Of a DNA stretch of 64,000 nt, positions 8,751 to 19,227 are shown in pieces. Where the stretch lies: positions 1,736,001 to 1,800,000 of the forward strand of contig NZ_CP137892.1 in the NCBI RefSeq assembly GCF_033547155.1. Reading direction: 5' to 3'. Position numbers and translations under genes: made by a program. Origin of the DNA: Pseudomonas benzenivorans (GTDB taxonomy: Bacteria > Pseudomonadota > Gammaproteobacteria > Pseudomonadales > Pseudomonadaceae). Under the pieces are notes generated by a model. It had not been told where the DNA came from and made no database searches. It was given only the letters and a program-made list of their open reading frames with translations. Every line of letters starts with the position of its first letter. The stretch's first letter is position 1.

Positions 8751-10492
8751 CGAATCTGTTCCTGGCGTTGTTGCTGTTGGTACCAGAACTTGCGCTTGAG
8801 CAGTTCCGCCGGATCGTCGGGAATCTGCCGCAGCCATTGTTCCAGGGCCTGGCGCCGCTCGCCATCCAAGGCTTCGGCGGCGCTTCGCTCTACCGCGTCG
8901 CTGTCGCTTGGCTGCTTCGGCTCCTGTTCCGGCGAGGCCTCTTCCCTTTGCCTCGGTTGCGACTGAGCGGCCGGCTCCTGGGGGCTGCCAGGGGGGGGCT
9001 GGCCGGGCTGCGGGCTGGCGGGTTGGCCCTCGGGCTGACCGACCTGGGCTGGCCTGGTCTCGGCCGGATCGTTCTGCGCTTCGGCTTGGTCTTGCTCCTG
9101 CTCCTGGGGCTGCGGCGGCTGTCCTTGCAGAAGTTGCTCGATCAAGGCCTTGTTATTCTGCGCTTGGAGCAGGTCGGGTTGCAGTGCCAAGGCTTGGTCG
9201 TAGGCCTCCAGTGCGGCCTCCAGCTCGTTGCTGTGGGCCAGGGCATTGCCGCGGTTGTAATGGGCGGTGGCGTCGCTGCCCTGGGCGAAACGCTCGGCGG
9301 CCGCCGCGTAGTCGCCGGCCTGGTACAGGGCCAGGCCTTGCCATTGCGGGTTGTCGAAGCGCTTGGCCGCCTCGGCCGGACGCTGGGCCTCGAGCAGGCG
9401 TTGGCCCTGCTGGTCGGGGCGCAGCCAGAGGTCGTCCAGGCTCGCGGCCAGGCCGGTCTGGGGCAGGCTCAGCAGCAGCGGCAGGCAGAACAGCCAGCCG
9501 CGGCGGCCGGCGCAGGCCGCCAGCAAGAGCAGCGGCAGGAGCAGCCAATGGCCCTGGTCGGCCCAGGCTTGCAGTGGCACGGCGTCGCCATCGTCGCGCA
9601 GTCTTTGGGAGGGCGCGAGCAGACCGAGGTCGCGCAGGTCGCGGTCGTCCAGGCTGAGCCTGCGGTAAGCCCCGCCGACGTCCCGGGCCAGGCGGCTGAG
9701 GTTGGCGCTGTCCAGACGCGGGATGAGGATGCCGCCTTGGGCGTCCTTGAGGAAGCTGCCGTCCTCCTGAACGATGGGTGCGCCCTGGGGGGTGCCGACA
9801 CCTAGGAGGTGCAGGCGTTCGCGGCGGTCCTCGAGCGCCTCGCCGATGCCTTGGCGCTCCTGTTCGTCCAGTGCGCTGCCGATCAGTAGCAGGCGACCTT
9901 GGCCTTGGCCGCCCTGCTCGAGCAGGCTCAGGGCCTTCGCCACGGCCAGGTCGGCACGTCGGCCCGGCTCGGGCATGATCGAGGGTTTGAGCGCTTCCAG
10001 CAGATTGCGACTGGTGGCCAGGTCGTCGGACAGCGGCACCAGGGTGTGGGCGCTGCCGGCGTAGACCACGATCGCGGTTTGCGCGTCCTCGCGAGCCGCG
10101 AGCAGGTCGAGCATCTTGCGTTTGGCCTGTTCCAGGCGGCTGGGCGGGGCGTCGCCGGCGAGCATCGCCGGCGTCAGCTCGAGCAGTACCACCAGCGGAT
10201 CGGCCGGTTTCAGCGCGCTCTGCTCGAGCCGCTGCCAGCTCGGACCGAGCAGGGCCAGCAGGGCCAGCAGCCAGGCCAGGCCGAGGGCGATCCAGGGCAG
10301 GCGGCTGGTGCGGTCTTGGCCGCTGCTGAGCAGGGCCGCATGAAAGGCCGCCGGCAGCAGCAGTTGCCAGCGGCCGGCGCGCTTCTCGCGGTGCCAGAGT
10401 TGCCAGAGCGACCAGGCCAGCAGGGGCAGCAGCAGTAGCCAGTAGGGCCTCAGCCAGTGGGGCCACAGGGCGGTGGGAGCCAACTCGATCAT
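8747..10492 (-). CDS. batB: BatB/BatC fusion: membrane VWA domain with TPR tail
   Basis: 581 residues. Two N-terminal membrane helices (about 17-33 and 66-84) precede a von Willebrand A domain (about 95-300), then one or two helices (about 305-345), a TPR segment (AHYNRGNALAHSNELEAALEAYDQALALQPD) and a very Gln/Pro/Glu-rich low-complexity linker ending in basic QRQEQIR. It thus joins what Bacteroides encodes as BatB and BatC. The MIDAS metal motif expected as DxSxS reads ELTPA at residues 105-109, and the later TDG-type aspartate is replaced by IGS, so metal binding is probably lost. The start overlaps the batA stop by four bases and the stop overlaps the batD start, indicating translational coupling. 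Confidence 0.9.
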   Translation of the reverse strand: MIELAPTALWPHWLRPYWLLLLPLLAWSLWQLWHREKRAGRWQLLLPAAFHAALLSSGQDRTSRLPWIALGLAWLLALLALLGPSWQRLEQSALKPADPLVVLLELTPAMLAGDAPPSRLEQAKRKMLDLLAAREDAQTAIVVYAGSAHTLVPLSDDLATSRNLLEALKPSIMPEPGRRADLAVAKALSLLEQGGQGQGRLLLIGSALDEQERQGIGEALEDRRERLHLLGVGTPQGAPIVQEDGSFLKDAQGGILIPRLDSANLSRLARDVGGAYRRLSLDDRDLRDLGLLAPSQRLRDDGDAVPLQAWADQGHWLLLPLLLLAACAGRRGWLFCLPLLLSLPQTGLAASLDDLWLRPDQQGQRLLEAQRPAEAAKRFDNPQWQGLALYQAGDYAAAAERFAQGSDATAHYNRGNALAHSNELEAALEAYDQALALQPDLLQAQNNKALIEQLLQGQPPQPQEQEQDQAEAQNDPAETRPAQVGQPEGQPASPQPGQPPPGSPQEPAAQSQPRQREEASPEQEPKQPSDSDAVERSAAEALDGERRQALEQWLRQIPDDPAELLKRKFWYQQQQRQEQIR

Positions 10493-11520
10493 GGCTGCTT
10501 GCGCCAGTGGTGTGGGGCGAAGCGTTGGAGCCGCTGGCGAATGGCGGTCCCCTGTTCTCGGGCCACCAGCAGCAGGCTGAACAGCAGCGCGGCGCCCAGT
10601 GGCCAGGGATACAGGGCCATGGCCGGACGGGTCAGGGTCGGTTGCTGGCTCACCGGCTCGAGGCGGTCGAGGCTGGCTTCGATGCGGCGCAGGTCGTCGC
10701 CGTTGCGGGCGCGGAAGTACTCGCCACCGGTGGCCTCGGCGATCGCATGCAGGGTCGGCTCATCCAGATCCAGGCCCGGGTTGAGGCCGAACAGGCCGAG
10801 CACGCCGCCCTGCTGCGGGTCGGCGCCGATACCGACTGGGTAGATCCGCACCCCTTCCTCGGCGGCCAGGCGGGCGGCGGTCAGGGGCTCGATCTCGCCG
10901 CCGGTATTGGCGCCGTCGGTGATCAGCACCAGCACCCGGCTGTCGGCCGGGCGCTGGCGCAGGCGTTTGACCGCCAGGCCGATGGCGTCGCCGAGGGCGG
11001 TGTTCTTGCCGGCGATGCCGATCACCGCCTCCTCCAGCCAGGTGCGCACGGTGCGGCGGTCGAAGGTCAGCGGGGCGTGCAGGTAGGCCTGGCTGCCGAA
11101 CAGGATCAGGCCGACCCGGTCGCCCCGGCGGCCTTCGATGAAGTCGCCGAGCAGCTGTTTGACCAGGGTCAGGCGGCTGACCTCCTGGTCCTCCCAGCGC
11201 ATGTCGGCATAGTCCATCGATCCCGACACATCCACCGCCAGCAACAGGTCGCGACCGCTGGCCGGAAGCGGCAGCGGCTCGCCGACCCATTCCGGGCGGG
11301 CGGCAGCGCCGAGCAGCAGCAACCACAGCAGGACAAAGGGGGCCTGCTGGCGCCAGGCCGGCAGGCGGGCGCGGGCGCGGCGTCCGGCCAGGGCTTCGAG
11401 TTCGTCGAGAAAACCGACCCTGAGCGCCGCCTCCCCGCTGTCGGCCGCCGGCAGTACCAGGCGCAGCAGCCAGGGTAGGGGGGCGAGCAGGAACAGCCAG
11501 GGCCAGGCGAATTCAAACAT
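10489..11520 (-). CDS. batA: BatA-like membrane VWA-domain protein
   Basis: 343 residues from the ATG at 11520 (MFEFAWPWLFLLAPLPWLLR). There are hydrophobic helices at about 4-24 and 58-74, a VWA domain at about 90-295 and a C-terminal helix (about 303-320). The MIDAS motif is intact: DVSGS at 97-101, a threonine in APLTFD and an aspartate in ITDGANTGG. The protein is therefore expected to bind Mg2+ or Mn2+ and a protein partner on the periplasmic face. Start codon overlaps the end of the DUF4381 gene by eight bases; stop overlaps the batB start by four. Confidence 0.92.
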   Translation of the reverse strand: MFEFAWPWLFLLAPLPWLLRLVLPAADSGEAALRVGFLDELEALAGRRARARLPAWRQQAPFVLLWLLLLGAAARPEWVGEPLPLPASGRDLLLAVDVSGSMDYADMRWEDQEVSRLTLVKQLLGDFIEGRRGDRVGLILFGSQAYLHAPLTFDRRTVRTWLEEAVIGIAGKNTALGDAIGLAVKRLRQRPADSRVLVLITDGANTGGEIEPLTAARLAAEEGVRIYPVGIGADPQQGGVLGLFGLNPGLDLDEPTLHAIAEATGGEYFRARNGDDLRRIEASLDRLEPVSQQPTLTRPAMALYPWPLGAALLFSLLLVAREQGTAIRQRLQRFAPHHWRKQP

Positions 11521-12004
11521 GCTTGCGGATCCAGGTGGCGACGGCCTGGTTGAGGCCATCGATGGCCTTGTCGTCGAGGCGGCACTGGGGGCGGTAGGCG
11601 CCTTCGACCAGGATCATCCAGCGGGTCAGCCCGGCCGCCGGGCAACGGTTGTCGAGGAAGGCCAGCCAGGCGCGGCTGCTCAGGGTGTGGCTGTGGCTGT
11701 CCGGGTAGCGCTGGCGGCACAGACGCTTGAGCAAGGCGTTGAGTTGTTGCAGCCAGGGGCCGGCTTCGGCGCCGTAGTAGGGTCTGGCGAGCCGCTCCAG
11801 TTCCGTCAGGGCGGCCTGACGCACGGGGTCGAGCCGCTCGTTCGCGGGTGTTCCGGTCTGACTCCTCAGGCGCCTGAGCAGTAGGACCAGGCCCCAGAGC
11901 AGCAGTGGCAGGAGCAGGGCGAGCAGCCACCAGCCGGGCGCCGGCGGCCACCAGCCGATGGGGGCGGGGGCGATCAGCGGTTCGAGCCGGTCCAGCGGAT
12001 TCAA
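11513..12004 (-). CDS. DUF4381 family membrane protein
   Basis: 163 residues if translation begins at the TTG at 12004. This start is chosen because the TTG overlaps the TGA of the preceding DUF58 gene (TTGA), mirroring the ATGA overlaps elsewhere in the operon, and because homology-like sequence (NPLDRLEPLIAP) begins here. There is one transmembrane helix at about residues 24-43 (WWLLALLLPLLLWGLVLLLRR), followed by a soluble cytoplasmic helix-rich part with LERLARPYYG and RAWLAFLDN, typical of DUF4381. Function unknown; it is a regular component of gammaproteobacterial MoxR-VWA operons. Confidence 0.85.
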   Translation of the reverse strand: MNPLDRLEPLIAPAPIGWWPPAPGWWLLALLLPLLLWGLVLLLRRLRSQTGTPANERLDPVRQAALTELERLARPYYGAEAGPWLQQLNALLKRLCRQRYPDSHSHTLSSRAWLAFLDNRCPAAGLTRWMILVEGAYRPQCRLDDKAIDGLNQAVATWIRKHV

Positions 12005-12947
12005 GGCTGCTTCCTCGGCGGGTGCAGGTTGAGGTGGCTGCGCAGTTGCTCGATCATCTCGCTCTGGGTGCTCAGCGGCAACAAGGGTACGCCGAGTTTC
12101 TGCGCCAGGCGTTGCCAGCGTGCCTGGCGGGCTTCGCCCTGGGCCCGGTAGGCCTGGCGCAGCTCGGCGTCGTGGGTATCGAGTTCCAGCTGTGCGCCGC
12201 GTTCGGCGAAACGCAGCAGACCGGCGGCCGGCAGGGCGTGATCGAGCGGGTCGGACAGCGGCAGCAGCAGCAGGTCGATGTGCCGAGCCAGCAGTTGCAG
12301 TTGCTGCTCGGCACTGTCGTTGAGGCTGCGTTCGTCGCACAGCAGTGCCACCAGACTCCCGGGACGCAGCACCTCGCGGGCGCGACGCAGGGCCAGGCCG
12401 AGGTCGTCGCGGCGCTGAGCCAGCTCGCTGTGCAGGGCCTGGTTGGCCTGCGCCAGGCGATTGAGCAGTTGCAGCAGGCTCTGCTTGCTACGCCGCGGCT
12501 TGATTTCGTGCTGCTCGTGATTACCGAACACCAGGCCGCCGATGCGGTCGTTGTTATCCAGTGCGGCCCAGCCGATCAGGCTCGCGGCCTGGGCGGCGAG
12601 CACCGACTTGAATACCAGGCCGGAGCCGAAGAACAGGCGCTGACTCTGCTCCACCAGGATATAGGTGGGGCGCTCGCGCTCCTCGTGGAACAGTTTGGTG
12701 TGCGGTTCCTGGGTGCGCGCGGTCACCCGCCAGTCGATGCTGCGCACGTCGTCGCCGGCCTGGTAGACGCGCACCTGGTCGAAGTCGACGCCGCGGCCGC
12801 GCAGCTTGGAGTGGTGCAGGCCGATCAGCGGGCTGCGCCGCGCCGGCGTGGAGAACAGCTGCACCTCGCGCACGCGGTGGCGCATCTCGATCAGTTCGGC
12901 GAGATTGACCCGCACCCCGGGTTGCGTGGGCAGGGCATGCAGAGGGC

Positions 12948-12951
<4 letters not shown>
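12001..12951 (-). CDS. DUF58 domain protein of MoxR operon
   Basis: 316 residues from a TTG at 12951 that overlaps the moxR TGA (TTGA). No ATG lies between this point and the conserved N-terminus LAELIEMRHRVREVQLF, apart from the internal methionine in that motif. The DUF58 signature GRGVDFDQVRVYQAGDDVRSIDWRVTART at about residues 49-77 is intact, and the C-terminal part resembles a VWA-like fold without a MIDAS. There is no signal peptide. DUF58 proteins accompany MoxR ATPases and are thought to be their adaptor or substrate partner. Confidence 0.88.
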
Positions 12952-13907
<956 letters not shown>

Positions 13908-14314
13908 CGTCGGGCTCTTTCAGGAGGGGGCTGCGTGTCGTGCCGGGCGCAACGACGGCCTAGACTTTAATGCATTTGCCGGGGCGCCGGCTATGCGGTT
14001 GCCGCGCGTCTGGCCAGCGGTGTCCTGTGCCCATACCGCGATATCCAGCCTCGATGCCGGCGTACGGGTGTGGCTGCGGCCTGCTTGGGAGCAGCCTTGA
14101 AAGAAAATGTCGCAGCGCCAGAAGCGCGGCACGGGCCTCGCTCGTTAAGCTCGTCGGCAAATGTGACCAGTGGGTCTTGGGCCCGGTCTGGGTGTAGAGG
14201 GGCTCGGTTGAGGTAGCAGCCTCTGCATGAACTAACGTTGAGCTACAACGTTGCGGTGTCAGTCACGGTCCACGACTGCCTTAAGTCGAATCACAAGCCA
14301 AATGGAGCACAACC
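13908..14314. other. Divergent intergenic region moxR / gdhB
   Basis: 407 bp without a supported gene. It must hold the promoters for the minus-strand moxR operon and for gdhB. I see an AT-richer patch near 13962-13978, a 7-bp inverted repeat at 14234-14252, and at about 14095-14135 a stretch that resembles the start of moxR on the same strand (see findings). Short open frames here have no recognisable product. Confidence 0.7.
14234..14252. promoter_or_regulatory. Inverted repeat upstream of gdhB
   Basis: AACGTTG and CAACGTT are perfect inverted copies separated by AGCTA, about 60 bp before the gdhB start. This could be an operator or a hairpin in the leader. No consensus that I can name with certainty matches it; low confidence in function. 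Confidence 0.3.
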
Positions 14315-17300
14315 ATGGCGTTCTTTACGGCTGCCAGCAAAGCCGACTTCCAGCAACAACTGCAAGCGGCCTTGGCGCAGCACGTCAGTGAGCAGGCCCT
14401 GTCCCAGATCAGCCTGTTTGCCGAGCGATTCTTCGGCATCATCTCTCTCGAGGAACTCACCGAGCGGCGCCTCTCCGACCTGGTCGGCTGCACGCTTTCG
14501 GCCTGGCGTCTGCTGGCACGTTTCGACCCTGCGCACACCGAAGTGCGAGTGTTCAACCCGGACTACGAACGGCACGGCTGGCAGTCGACCCATACCGCCG
14601 TCGAGGTCCTGCACCGCGACCAGCCGTTCCTGGTCGACTCGGTGCGCATGGAGCTCAATCGCCGTGGCTACAGCATCCACACCCTGCAGAACAGCGTGCT
14701 CAACGTGCGCCGCAACGCCGCCGGCGAGCTGGTGGAGCTGTTGCCCAAGGGGGGGCAGGCCAAGGACATGCAGCTCGAGGCGCTGATGTACCTGGAGATC
14801 GATCGCTGCGCCAGCCAGGCCGAGCTGCACACCCTGGAGGCGGCCCTGCAGGAGGTGCTCGGCGACGTGCGCCTGGCGGTGGCCGACTTCGAGCCGATGA
14901 AGGCCAAGGCCCACGAACTGCTGGCCTGGCTGGACAAGGCCAAGCTCAAGGTGGACGCCGGCGAAGTGGACGAGATCAAGGTGTTCTTGACCTGGCTGCT
15001 GGACAACAATTTCACCTTCCTCGGTTACGAGGAGTTCACCGTCGTCGACGAGGCCGGTGGCGGCGCCCTGGTGTATGACGAGAAATCCCTGCTCGGCCTG
15101 TCCAAGACCCTGCGCAGCGGGCTCAAGAGCGACGAGCTGCATATCGAGCCGGAGGCGGTCAGTTACCTGCGCGAGCCCTTATTGCTGTCCTTCGCCAAGG
15201 CCGCGCAGCCGAGCCGGGTGCACCGCCCGGCCTACCCGGACTTCGTCTCCATCCGCGAGCTGAACAGCAAGGGCCAGGTGGTCAAGGAGTGCCGCTTCAT
15301 GGGCCTCTACACCTCGGCCGTGTATGCCGCCAGCGTCAACCGCATTCCCTATATCCGCCGCAAGGTCGCCGAGATCATTCAGCGCTCCGGCTTCGACAGC
15401 AAGGGACACCAGGGCAAGGAACTGGAGCAGGTGCTGGAAGTGCTGCCGCGCGACGACCTGTTCCAGACCCCGGTCGACGACCTGTTCAGCACCACCATGA
15501 GCATCGTGCAGATCCAGGAGCGCAACAAGCTGCGGGTGTTCGTGCGCAAGGACCCCTACGGTCGCTTCTACTACTGCCTGGCCTATGTGCCGCGGGACAT
15601 CTACTCCACCGAAATCCGCCAGAAGATCCAGCAGGTACTGATGGAACGCCTGCAGGCCAGCGACTGCGAGTTCTGGACCTTCTTCTCCGAGTCGGTGCTG
15701 GCGCGGGTGCAGTTCATCCTGCGCGTCGACCCCAAGAGCAAGGTGCAGATCGACCCGCAGCGCCTCGAGCAGGAGGTGATCCAGGCCTGCCGTTCGTGGA
15801 AGGACGACTATGCCAGCCTGATCGTCGAGAACTTCGGCGAAGCCCAGGGCACCAACGTGCTGGCCGCCTTTCCCGGCGGCTTCCCGGCCGGCTACCGCGA
15901 GCGCTTCGCGCCGCACTCGGCGGTGGTGGACATGGAGCACCTGCTCGAGCTTAACGAGAAGCGCCCCCTGGTGATGAGCTTCTACCGGCCCCTGACCCAG
16001 GGTCACCGTCAGCTGCACTGCAAGCTCTACCATGCCGACACCCCGCTGCCGCTGTCCGATGTGCTGCCGATCCTGGAGAACCTTGGCCTGCGCGTGCTCG
16101 GCGAGTTCCCCTTCCATATGCGCAACAGGGACGGCCGCGAGTACTGGATCCACGACTTCTCCTTCACCCATGCCGAAGACCTGGACATCAATATCCAGGA
16201 GCTCAACGACAACCTGCAGGACGCCTTCGTCAGCATCAGCCAGGGCGCGGCGGAAAACGACGCCTTCAACCGTCTGGTACTGACCGCAGGGCTGGCCTGG
16301 CGCGACGTGGCGCTGCTGCGTGCCTATGCCCGCTACCTCAAGCAGATCCGTCTGGGCTTCGACCTCGGCTACATCGCCAGCACCCTGGTCAACCACGTGG
16401 ACATCGCCCGCGAGCTGGTGCGCCTGTTCAAGACCCGCTTCTACCTGGCGCGCAAGCTCAGCGCCGAGGACCTGGAAGACAAGCAGCAGAAGCTCGAGCA
16501 GGCCATCCTCGCCGCCCTGGACAATGTCGCGGTGCTCAACGAAGACCGCATCCTGCGTCGCTATCTGGACCTGATCAAGGCGACCCTGCGCACCAACTAC
16601 TACCAGCCGGGCGCCAAGGGCAAGGCCAAGGACTATTTCAGCTTCAAGCTGGACCCGCGGGCCATCCCGGAGATGCCCAAGCCGGTGCCCAAGTACGAGA
16701 TATTCGTCTACTCGCCACGAGTCGAGGGCGTGCACCTGCGCGGTGGCAAGGTGGCGCGTGGCGGTCTGCGCTGGTCGGATCGCGAGGAGGACTACCGCAC
16801 CGAGGTGCTCGGCCTGGTCAAGGCCCAGCAGGTGAAGAACGCGGTGATCGTGCCGGTCGGCGCCAAGGGCGGTTTCGTTCCGCGCCGCCTGCCTCTGGGC
16901 GGCGGTCGTGACGAGGTCCAGGCCGAGGCCATCGCCTGCTACCGCATCTTCATCTCCGGTCTGCTGGACATCACCGACAACCTCAAGGAAGGCGAGGTCG
17001 TGCCACCGGCCAATGTGGTGCGCCACGACGAAGACGACCCCTACCTGGTGGTCGCCGCGGACAAGGGCACCGCGACCTTCTCCGACATCGCCAACGGCAT
17101 CGCCGCCGACTACGGCTTCTGGCTCGGCGACGCCTTCGCCTCCGGCGGTTCGGCCGGCTACGATCACAAGGGCATGGGCATCACCGCCAAGGGCGCCTGG
17201 GTCTCGGTACAGCGGCATTTCCGCGAGCGCGGCATCAACGTGCAGAAGGACAACATCACGGTCATCGGCATCGGCGACATGGCCGGCGACGTGTTCGGCA

Positions 17301-19180
17301 ACGGCATGCTGCTGTCCGAGCAGCTACAGCTGGTGGCGGCCTTCAACCACCTGCACATCTTCATCGACCCCAATCCGGATGCCGGCAGCAGCTTCATCGA
17401 GCGTCAGCGCCTGTTCAACCTGCCGCGCTCGTCCTGGGCCGATTACGACACCAGCCTGATCTCCGCCGGCGGCGGCATCTTCCTGCGCAGCGCCAAGAGC
17501 ATCGCGATCAGTCCGCAGATGAAGGAGCGCTTCGACATCCAGGCCGACAAGCTGACCCCGACCGAGCTGCTCAATGCCTTGCTCAAGGCGCCGGTCGACC
17601 TGATCTGGAACGGCGGCATCGGCACCTACGTCAAGGCCAGCAGCGAGAGCCACGCCGACGTCGGCGACAAGGCCAACGACGCCCTGCGGGTCAACGGCAA
17701 CGAACTGCGTGCCAAGGTGGTGGGCGAGGGCGGCAACCTCGGCATGAGCCAGCTCGGCCGCGTCGAGTTCGGCCTGTGCGGCGGCGCCAGCAATACCGAC
17801 TTCATCGACAACGCCGGCGGTGTGGACTGCTCCGACCATGAGGTCAATATCAAGATCCTGGTCAACGAGGTGGTGACCGCCGGCGACATGACCGGCAAGC
17901 AGCGCAACAAGCTGCTGGCCGAGATGACCGACGCGGTCGGCAACCTGGTGCTGGGCAACAACTACAAGCAGACCCAGGCGCTGTCCTTGGCGCAACGCCG
18001 CGCCCGCGAGCGGATCGGCGAATATCGCCGCCTGATCGGCGCGCTGGAAATGGCCGGCAAGCTGGATCGGGCCCTGGAATACCTGCCCAGCGATGAACAG
18101 TTGGCCGAGCGCGTGGCCAGCGGCCATGGCCTGACCCGTCCCGAACTGTCGGTGCTGATCTCCTACAGCAAGATCGACCTCAAGGAAGCCTTGCTCAAGT
18201 CCACGGTGCCGGACGACGAGTACCTGGCGCGCGAGGTGGAGACCGCCTTCCCGCCGCAACTGGCGAACAAGTTCGGCGAGGCCATGCGCAGCCATCGGCT
18301 GAAGCGCGAGATCGTCAGCACCCAGATTGCCAACGACCTGGTCAACCACATGGGCATCACCTTCGTCCAGCGCCTGAAGGAAAGCACCGGGATGACGGCG
18401 GCCCACGTGGCCGGGGCCTATGTGATAGTGCGTGACGTGTTCCGCCTGCCGCACTGGTGGCAGCAGATCGAGGCGCTGGACCACCAGGTGCCGGCCGAGC
18501 TGCAGTTGCAGATGATGGACGAGCTGATGCGCCTGGGGCGCCGCGCGACCCGCTGGTTCCTGCGCAGCCGGCGCAACGAGCTGGATGCGGCGCGCGACGT
18601 GGCGCACTTCGCACCGCGCGTCGAAGCCCTGGCGCTGTGCCTGGACGAGCTGCTCGAAGGGCCGGCGCGGGAACAGTGGCTGGCGCGCTTCCAGGGCTAT
18701 GTCGAGGCCGGTGTGCCGGAGGAGCTGGCGCGGGTAGTGGCCGGCACCAGCCACCTGTACACCCTGCTGCCGATCATCGAGGCCTCGGATGTCACCGGCC
18801 AGGAGCCGGCCCAGGTGGCCGCGGCCTACTTCACCGTGGGGGGCGGAGCCCTGGAGCTGTCCTGGTACCTGCAGCAGATCTCCAGCCTGCCGGTGGAAAA
18901 CAACTGGCAAGCATTGGCGCGGGAAGCCTTCCGCGACGATCTGGACTGGCAGCAGCGGGCGATCACCGTTTCCGTATTGCAGATGGCCGAAGGGCCGGAG
19001 GAGATCGAGGCGCGCGTGGCCCACTGGCTGGACCAGCATCGCCTGCTGGTCAACCGCTGGAAGTCCATGCTGGGCGAGCTGCGCGCGGCGACGGGGACCG
19101 ACTACGCCATGTATGCGGTGGCCAATCGCGAGCTGATGGACCTGGCTCAGAGCGCCCAGCACGGGGTGTGCATTCCCTGA
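14315..19180 (+). CDS. gdhB: Large NAD-specific glutamate dehydrogenase
   Basis: 1621 residues, matching the 180-kDa class of NAD-dependent glutamate dehydrogenases known from Pseudomonas and Streptomyces. It oxidatively deaminates L-glutamate to 2-oxoglutarate and ammonia with NAD+, feeding arginine, glutamate and histidine carbon into the TCA cycle. The start is supported by GGAG six bases upstream (AAATGGAGCACAACC). The N-terminal ~700 residues are the regulatory ACT-like segment; the catalytic core contains GGLRWSDREEDYRTEVLGLVKAQ (two fragments around residues 815-838) and VGAKGGFV near 848-855, plus the nucleotide-binding GIGDMAGDVFGNG near 985-997. Single gene between its own leader and a terminator at 19202. 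Confidence 0.97.
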   Translation: MAFFTAASKADFQQQLQAALAQHVSEQALSQISLFAERFFGIISLEELTERRLSDLVGCTLSAWRLLARFDPAHTEVRVFNPDYERHGWQSTHTAVEVLHRDQPFLVDSVRMELNRRGYSIHTLQNSVLNVRRNAAGELVELLPKGGQAKDMQLEALMYLEIDRCASQAELHTLEAALQEVLGDVRLAVADFEPMKAKAHELLAWLDKAKLKVDAGEVDEIKVFLTWLLDNNFTFLGYEEFTVVDEAGGGALVYDEKSLLGLSKTLRSGLKSDELHIEPEAVSYLREPLLLSFAKAAQPSRVHRPAYPDFVSIRELNSKGQVVKECRFMGLYTSAVYAASVNRIPYIRRKVAEIIQRSGFDSKGHQGKELEQVLEVLPRDDLFQTPVDDLFSTTMSIVQIQERNKLRVFVRKDPYGRFYYCLAYVPRDIYSTEIRQKIQQVLMERLQASDCEFWTFFSESVLARVQFILRVDPKSKVQIDPQRLEQEVIQACRSWKDDYASLIVENFGEAQGTNVLAAFPGGFPAGYRERFAPHSAVVDMEHLLELNEKRPLVMSFYRPLTQGHRQLHCKLYHADTPLPLSDVLPILENLGLRVLGEFPFHMRNRDGREYWIHDFSFTHAEDLDINIQELNDNLQDAFVSISQGAAENDAFNRLVLTAGLAWRDVALLRAYARYLKQIRLGFDLGYIASTLVNHVDIARELVRLFKTRFYLARKLSAEDLEDKQQKLEQAILAALDNVAVLNEDRILRRYLDLIKATLRTNYYQPGAKGKAKDYFSFKLDPRAIPEMPKPVPKYEIFVYSPRVEGVHLRGGKVARGGLRWSDREEDYRTEVLGLVKAQQVKNAVIVPVGAKGGFVPRRLPLGGGRDEVQAEAIACYRIFISGLLDITDNLKEGEVVPPANVVRHDEDDPYLVVAADKGTATFSDIANGIAADYGFWLGDAFASGGSAGYDHKGMGITAKGAWVSVQRHFRERGINVQKDNITVIGIGDMAGDVFGNGMLLSEQLQLVAAFNHLHIFIDPNPDAGSSFIERQRLFNLPRSSWADYDTSLISAGGGIFLRSAKSIAISPQMKERFDIQADKLTPTELLNALLKAPVDLIWNGGIGTYVKASSESHADVGDKANDALRVNGNELRAKVVGEGGNLGMSQLGRVEFGLCGGASNTDFIDNAGGVDCSDHEVNIKILVNEVVTAGDMTGKQRNKLLAEMTDAVGNLVLGNNYKQTQALSLAQRRARERIGEYRRLIGALEMAGKLDRALEYLPSDEQLAERVASGHGLTRPELSVLISYSKIDLKEALLKSTVPDDEYLAREVETAFPPQLANKFGEAMRSHRLKREIVSTQIANDLVNHMGITFVQRLKESTGMTAAHVAGAYVIVRDVFRLPHWWQQIEALDHQVPAELQLQMMDELMRLGRRATRWFLRSRRNELDAARDVAHFAPRVEALALCLDELLEGPAREQWLARFQGYVEAGVPEELARVVAGTSHLYTLLPIIEASDVTGQEPAQVAAAYFTVGGGALELSWYLQQISSLPVENNWQALAREAFRDDLDWQQRAITVSVLQMAEGPEEIEARVAHWLDQHRLLVNRWKSMLGELRAATGTDYAMYAVANRELMDLAQSAQHGVCIP

Positions 19181-19201
19181 GTAGCGGCTGATGCGTCATC
19201 G

Positions 19202-19227
19202 AGCCCCGCCTAGTGCGGGGCTTTTTT
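19202..19227 (+). terminator. Rho-independent terminator after gdhB
   Basis: Stem AGCCCCGC / GCGGGGCT with loop CTAGT followed by a six-T run. It begins 21 bp after the gdhB stop; the last two bases overlap the stop codon of the convergent DUF6685 gene. Confidence 0.92.

Noticed and set aside
14238..14786. 182-codon + frame overlapping the gdhB start
   Set aside because: Out of frame with gdhB, serine/arginine-rich shadow composition and no motif.
15179..17218. Long antisense frames over gdhB
   Set aside because: Shadows of the catalytic gene in another frame, with no motifs.
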